Assembly: GCA_002682825.1 (NCBI GenBank)
Contig: NOKP01000004.1
Location: 1,733,607 to 1,797,606, forward strand
DNA: 64,000 nt
Direction: 5' to 3'
Source: Neonectria sp. B-13
Lineage: Eukaryota > Ascomycota > Sordariomycetes > Hypocreales > Nectriaceae
The translations under genes and the position numbers were made by a program. Positions 59,236 through 64,000 of the stretch are shown here, in pieces (the stretch's first letter is position 1; every line of letters starts with the position of its first letter). The notes below the pieces were generated by a model, which saw only the letters and a program-made list of their open reading frames with translations, did no database searches and was not told the DNA's origin.

Positions 59236-62200
59236 ATGGAGCTCGCTGACGGTACCACGGACATTGTCCATCCGGAAGTTCGAGCACACATCAACAGCCT
59301 CGTTTCCGCCGTGAGTTGCCCCCCTTGGTGCTGCTTTGCTTCGGCAAAATATGCTGATCGACCTTCTAGCTTGGTGGTGTCAGCGCCGACGACGATGGCA
59401 TATACCGACTCGGAGACGATGCCCTCGAGGTCCTTCGCGATATCAAGCGATGGATTCGGTTCTACGACGAGAAGACGAACCGCATGGACGTTGCACGATG
59501 CATCTACGAGGCGAACCTCATCGAGGGCGACTTGCTCCCCATCCTTTCGACATGGCCCGAGAACGCCATGGACAACAAGTTCAAGTCTAAGGTTGCCCTC
59601 TCTTGCTTAGAGGTCATGGTTCCTCTGACCTGGCCCATGGAGAAGGACCGGGAACGCATGACGGTGAACCATCATCGCCACATCCCCGTCCTCGAGTTGA
59701 CCCAGGTGGGATACAAGCGAGCCATCATCAACTTCGACGGAGCCCGTATTCTCCACACAGCAGTTCGAGTGGCGCTCCCTTCCATGGCTATTCCGATCGG
59801 CGACCGAACCGCGCGGGACCAGGGTATCATCAAATTGGTGCTCTTCTTCCTGCGCAACATTGCCATGATCGAACCCCCTCCTAACGTCAAGTACGACGGC
59901 GACGAGTCCCAAATATCGAGATCTGCCACAATCGACGCCTTCTCCTACCAAGACATCTTTCTCGTGCTGCTCACCATCGCATCAAATATGGGTGAGGATT
60001 TCAGGACCGAAGATATGACCATCATGGAAATCATCTACCACCTCGTCAAACAGGTCGACGCCGAGAAGCTCTTCATGAACGAACAACAATTGAACAAGGC
60101 CAGGACTGGAGAGCTCTCTGATATGATGAGCAAGGAATCATCAATGCTCAAGGCTGTCAACCGCAAGGGGCCCACCCGACACAACCGGTTTGGCACCATG
60201 ATCTGGGTGAAGCGTGAAGATGGCAAGATGTCATCGTTATCAGGGCAAGATGCTCTCGCCGATGCGTCGATGCGGAATAAGAAGATGGATAGTGCAAAGA
60301 CCTACCGCCCTCCTCGCAGAGTTCGAAAGGCGGACAAGGAGGAACAGGATCTCGGACTCCCGGTTAAGCTCAACGCGAGGGCGAATGACCAGCTTCGTTC
60401 CTTTGTCGAGGAATTCCTAGATTCGGGCTTTAACCCTCTTTTCTTGCATATCCGAAAAACCATCGACCGCGAAGCGTCTCATGTCATGCAGTATCATCGA
60501 CGACAGTTCTTCTACATGATTGCATGGTTCCTCGAGGCCGAACGGGTGAGACGCAAGTCTAAGAAGGAGTCAGGCAGTAAGAGCACCGAGGAGGTTAGCA
60601 GCTTCAATCTCGTGGCTGCTGTCCTGAACCAGGAGATGTTCATCACCCTGAACAAGGCTCTACACGAGTCTTACGAGTACAAAGACTGGCATGAGCTGAC
60701 TGCAGTGATGCGTTGCTTCACTCAGATTCTTCTTACTGTCCATGAGATGTCTGACTCCGGCAACGAGGACGACGAGGAGATTGCGGAGAACGTTCTCGGC
60801 CGTCTCTTCTACGAGGAAGCTACCCACGACATCATCGCGAACATTATCAGAACCTACAAGGACCAGGGCTTCAACTACCTTGATGCTTCCACAGAGCTGG
60901 TTCACCACTTCCTTCGCATCTTAGAGACCTATTCAAAACAGAACGCGGACATGCAAGTTCGCTCGCGGAAGCGGTCACGGCGGAAGAAGAAGGCTGCTAC
61001 CGAGCAGGGCGCAGGAGAAGAGAACGACAATGACGAAAACGAAGGTTCAGACATCGACGAAGAAACGGCTGAGCGTACTACCAAGGAACGGAAGTTTGAC
61101 TTCCACCGATTTGCCTCGCGATTCACGCCTCAAGGAGTCGTCGACACATTTGTCAAGTTCACGAGGTTCTACCGTGATATGAACGATACGCAACTTAAGC
61201 GCATGCATCGGTACTTCTATCGCGTGGCGTTCAAGCAGGACATGAGTGTCATGCTCTTTCGAATAGACATCATTCACCTCTTCTACAACATGGTCAAGGG
61301 ACCTTCTGCTTTGGAAAAGTCATCGAGCATGTTCAAGGACTGGGAAGAACTGGTCAAGCAGATCCTGCGCAAATGCTTCAAGAAGATCGAGCAGCGGCCA
61401 GAGCTTATTGTAGAGTTGCTCTTCAGCAAGCTACAGAGCACAGCTTTCTTTCTGGAGTATGGGTACGAGAGACAAACTGTTGCTACCGCAAGCAAGGCAA
61501 AGCCGGCCGCAGAGCTCGTCTTCAAGAATACCGAGGAACACGACCGCCAGATTGCGATTGTGGTGGGCGCGTTGTTGGACAAGAGCCAGGGAGATCATCT
61601 GGCCTGGGTGAAGAAGACCCTCACTGATGCCGAGAGCGAGCGACGGGCTTGGCAAGCGGCAGAGGAGGCGATGCCGGCGATTGAACCTCCTGAAGATGGA
61701 GATGGGGAGCAACCTACTGAGCGAGAACCACGGACGCCCCCTAACATCAGTAAGTTGTGGTTGCGACGTGTACAATTTGCTCAATGACTGACTAGAAACA
61801 GTTGTGCGCCCCGATGACAATGCTCGACGAACAGCAATGTTCAAGAACTCTCATCTACGCCTCCTGATGACCCTCTCTGGTCTCCAACTCCTCGGACCGG
61901 TCTCAGAAGAGACGCCCGAGTCCGCATGGATGATCCCCGGCACAGTCTCTGCAGACGAGCTTAAAGATGCCCTTCATTACATCAACCAGGCTGAGTTCAG
62001 CCCGCCCACGTTTGAGGAGGGCGTCCTTGCCGAACATCAGCTCAAGCGCAAGACGATCCCTCGCAAAAAGGCCGTCTTTGATGACGACGAGGAAGGCGAA
62101 CTAGATGACGGCCTGTTCCCCGTGGGCGGTCCCACTGCCCGCAACGTCATTGACGAGGAAAAGAAGCCAAAGAAGACGCGCAAGCGACGCCGCCGGAACG

Positions 62201-62802
62201 GCGCCGTCGATGAGCTAGACGATGCGGCCCGGGAAGAGAAGTTGCGTAAGAAGCGTGAGCGAGATCGTAAAGATAAAGATCGTATCAAGTCATTGATAGA
62301 TGTGCACGAGGGCGACGACGAGTTTAGCCCGGACCAGGACAAGGCCTTCTATGCCAGGGAACGCGAAATCGTCCTAAAGGCCTCCAATGCCGCGAAGGCT
62401 GCGGTAGGTTTTCCCGACAAACTTGTCAAGACCGCCGCCAAACCGAAGAAGCGTGCGCCGGTGCTGGATGTCAGCTCCGACAGCTCCGACAGCCTCGGCA
62501 GCCCCGACAGCTCCGACAGCTCCGAAGATGACGACGACGACGACCCCATGGACTTTGTGCGCAAAGTCATGGGCGACGCCGCAGACAATATCGAGGAGAC
62601 TCTACTAGACGGCAGCGATGGCGAGGCCCGGAAGCGGCGGCGAGTGAGTGTGGAGGATGAGGATGTCGAGATGGGTGGCACGGGCAAGGAGACTGCTGCT
62701 GTGGCGGAGCCTGTTGAGGACGATGAGGATCTGCCTGCGGTGATGGTGAGGCGGCCAAGAGGACGTAGCGGGTTTGTCATAGACAGTGATGATGATGAGT
62801 AG
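59236..62802 (+). CDS. TOF1: Replication fork protection protein Tof1/Swi1 (Timeless family)
   Basis: Exons 59236-59310, 59370-61749 and 61802-62802 join to 1151 aa, the expected size for fungal Tof1. The Timeless N-terminal domain opens with [14 protein letters not shown] and continues with [56 protein letters not shown] and [19 protein letters not shown]. Further on, [20 protein letters not shown] and [19 protein letters not shown] match the second half of that domain. The C-terminal third is acidic with basic clusters ([11 protein letters not shown]) and ends [11 protein letters not shown]. With Csm3 and Mrc1, Tof1 travels with the replisome, stabilises stalled forks and mediates checkpoint signalling. 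Introns are 59 and 52 nt with GTGAGT and GTAAGT donors. The small first exon ends exactly at a codon boundary. Confidence 0.95.
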
Positions 62803-63235
62803 CAGAGCAGACTTGACCTAGGACGGTCCGGCGTTTTGCTTATCTTTGGCTGGATGATATTGGAGCATGGCTGGTTGCATGACTGGGTTAATTCATTACG
62901 CATGATATCAGTTGGCAATGGCGTTAATTCTCTTTAATTTTCATCGTCTGTTTCTATGACAGCGTGTCTAGCTTTGCTGAGTCTCACTGACATCTCCATT
63001 TTGTGTCGTTTTGAATATGCTTCTTGTATCAATCATCCCCTTTATCCAAAAAAGAAAAGAAAAAAGGGGGCCATACAAGCTCACCATGCCCGTAAAACAT
63101 GTGTCGCTAAATAAATTGGTGCCAGCTCAGTTTGCAGATAGACATTACGACGGAGTCCAAGTCTGCAATCTATCTAGGAGCTGGATGCCCAGGAACTTGG
63201 GGTAGTTTTAACAATCCCTCCTTTCTGGAGAGGGT
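62803..63235. other. Spacer between convergent TOF1 and BOR1 genes
   Basis: Stop codons face each other across 433 bp. An A/G-rich run lies at 63049-63070. No gene is seen; it must contain both 3' ends. Confidence 0.7.
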
Positions 63236-64000
63236 CTATGCGTCTAAGTGTCGTCGAGATATCCCCTCGACGCTCCTCCTCCGCGTCGCAGTGCTATGTC
63301 CGGACTGGACTTGCCCAAGCTCGGCCAGATCCTCCTGGCTCTTCCGCGGTGCACCAGGGTGAGCAAAGACGCTGTCACGATGGCCAGGGAGATGTCGTGA
63401 ATCGCGGCGAGAGGACGTGCCACTGGGTACGACCGAAGTCTCGTCGTTCGGGTCATCATCCTTGCCACCGCTCCAGGCACCACCGATGCCTTCCATGGTG
63501 AAGGGCGAGGCGGTGGGCTCGTCGAGAGCGGCAAGTTCCTCGTGGCTGAAGATACGGGGCAGGAGCAAGGCGCGTATGGGAATTAGGGCCATGATGAAGA
63601 CGGGGAAGCCGACGGCGGCGACTGTCTGGGTGATGGCGAAGGTGGCGCCGAAGCCGATCAGCTCAACGAGGACGAAGATCCAGATTGCGGCGCGGCGGCG
63701 GATCTGGCGCAACGGGGCGGCTGACGGAGTAAGAGCTTGATCGCGAGCGAGAAAGACAAGCTTGGCGGTGATTCCGTTGGCCTCGAGGGCCTGGACTCCC
63801 ATGATGAAGAAGAGGCCTGCGAGAACGCCGTGGGGGATGAGGTTGAGGACCACAAGAAGGGGGCCCGACATGGTGCCGAGCGTGAGCAGTCCCTGGGCCA
63901 AGTTGGAGACGCGCTGCTCGACTACATGGGTGGTCTCAAAGGAGTAATGGCCATCCTTTTCGTTGCCGTGCTCATCAACCTCCTTGACGGGCTTAGTGAC
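63236..64000 (-). CDS. BOR1: BOR1-type borate/anion transporter, C-terminal part (runs off the right edge)
   Basis: 255 codons are open from the window edge to the stop TAG at 63236-63238 (minus), with the first base at 64000 in frame. The visible part includes VVEQRVSNLAQGLLTLGTMS, PHGVLAGLFFIMGVQALEAN, KLVFLARDQALTPS, the transmembrane stretch IWIFVLVELIGFGATFAITQ, and FPVFIMALIPIRALLLPRIF, which are the closing segments of the bicarbonate-transporter fold in yeast Bor1 and plant BOR proteins (SLC4-like). The family exports borate across the plasma membrane. After the last helix there is a roughly 90-residue cytoplasmic tail rich in Ser, Arg and Asp that is not conserved with yeast. Convergent with TOF1. 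Confidence 0.92.
   Translation of the reverse strand, partial: VTKPVKEVDEHGNEKDGHYSFETTHVVEQRVSNLAQGLLTLGTMSGPLLVVLNLIPHGVLAGLFFIMGVQALEANGITAKLVFLARDQALTPSAAPLRQIRRRAAIWIFVLVELIGFGATFAITQTVAAVGFPVFIMALIPIRALLLPRIFSHEELAALDEPTASPFTMEGIGGAWSGGKDDDPNDETSVVPSGTSSRRDSRHLPGHRDSVFAHPGAPRKSQEDLAELGQVQSGHSTATRRRSVEGISRRHLDA

Overview
The window looks like nuclear DNA of a filamentous ascomycete (Pezizomycotina), most likely a sordariomycete. The evidence is short GT-AG introns of about 46-126 nt with CTRAC-type branch sites, a HET-domain gene, a Zn2Cys6 regulator with a fungal-specific middle domain, fungal forms of Rox3/Med19 and Tof1, CT-rich leaders, and TACCT and GATG type microsatellites in long intergenic stretches. 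I saw no rRNA, tRNA, CRISPR array or complete transposon.

Left part (1-26.8 kb), mostly housekeeping genes with long spacers: the 5' part of RRP9 (minus) diverges from the proteasome beta-4 gene PRE1, whose start codon appears to be split by an intron. Then come DED1 (DEAD-box helicase), a membrane-anchored acyl-CoA-synthetase-like protein that has lost its ATP-binding and C-terminal catalytic parts, an intronless HET-domain protein, an alpha/beta hydrolase with a long coiled-coil tail (minus), and, after a gene-free 6 kb, a Ser/Thr-rich single-pass membrane protein.

Middle part (27.9-36 kb), a decayed accessory island: an FG-GAP/VCBS repeat gene with an internal stop (minus), a signal-peptide-bearing HExxH metalloprotease gene with a stop and a frameshift (plus), an apparently intact F-box-like/DUF7730-like gene (minus), an AT-rich tract, and a badly frameshifted relative of a large fungal protein family often annotated as modin (plus). 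Some exons here still read as good protein and keep their splice sites, so the decay looks recent.

Right part (38-64 kb), regulatory and chromosome-maintenance genes: a Zn2Cys6 transcription factor (plus), Mediator subunit Rox3/Med19 (minus), a homeobox transcription factor (minus) preceded by about 9.5 kb without a convincing gene, a mitochondrial 3-hydroxyacyl-CoA dehydrogenase (minus) divergent from the replication-fork protection gene TOF1 (plus), and the 3' end of a BOR1-type anion/borate transporter (minus).

The genes do not form one pathway. Exon structures were derived by eye from reading frame, splice signals and family resemblance; no database search was run. The most interesting items are the split start codon, the acyl-CoA-synthetase pseudoenzyme, the island of freshly broken genes, and a small Cys/His-rich ORF next to a perfect hairpin.
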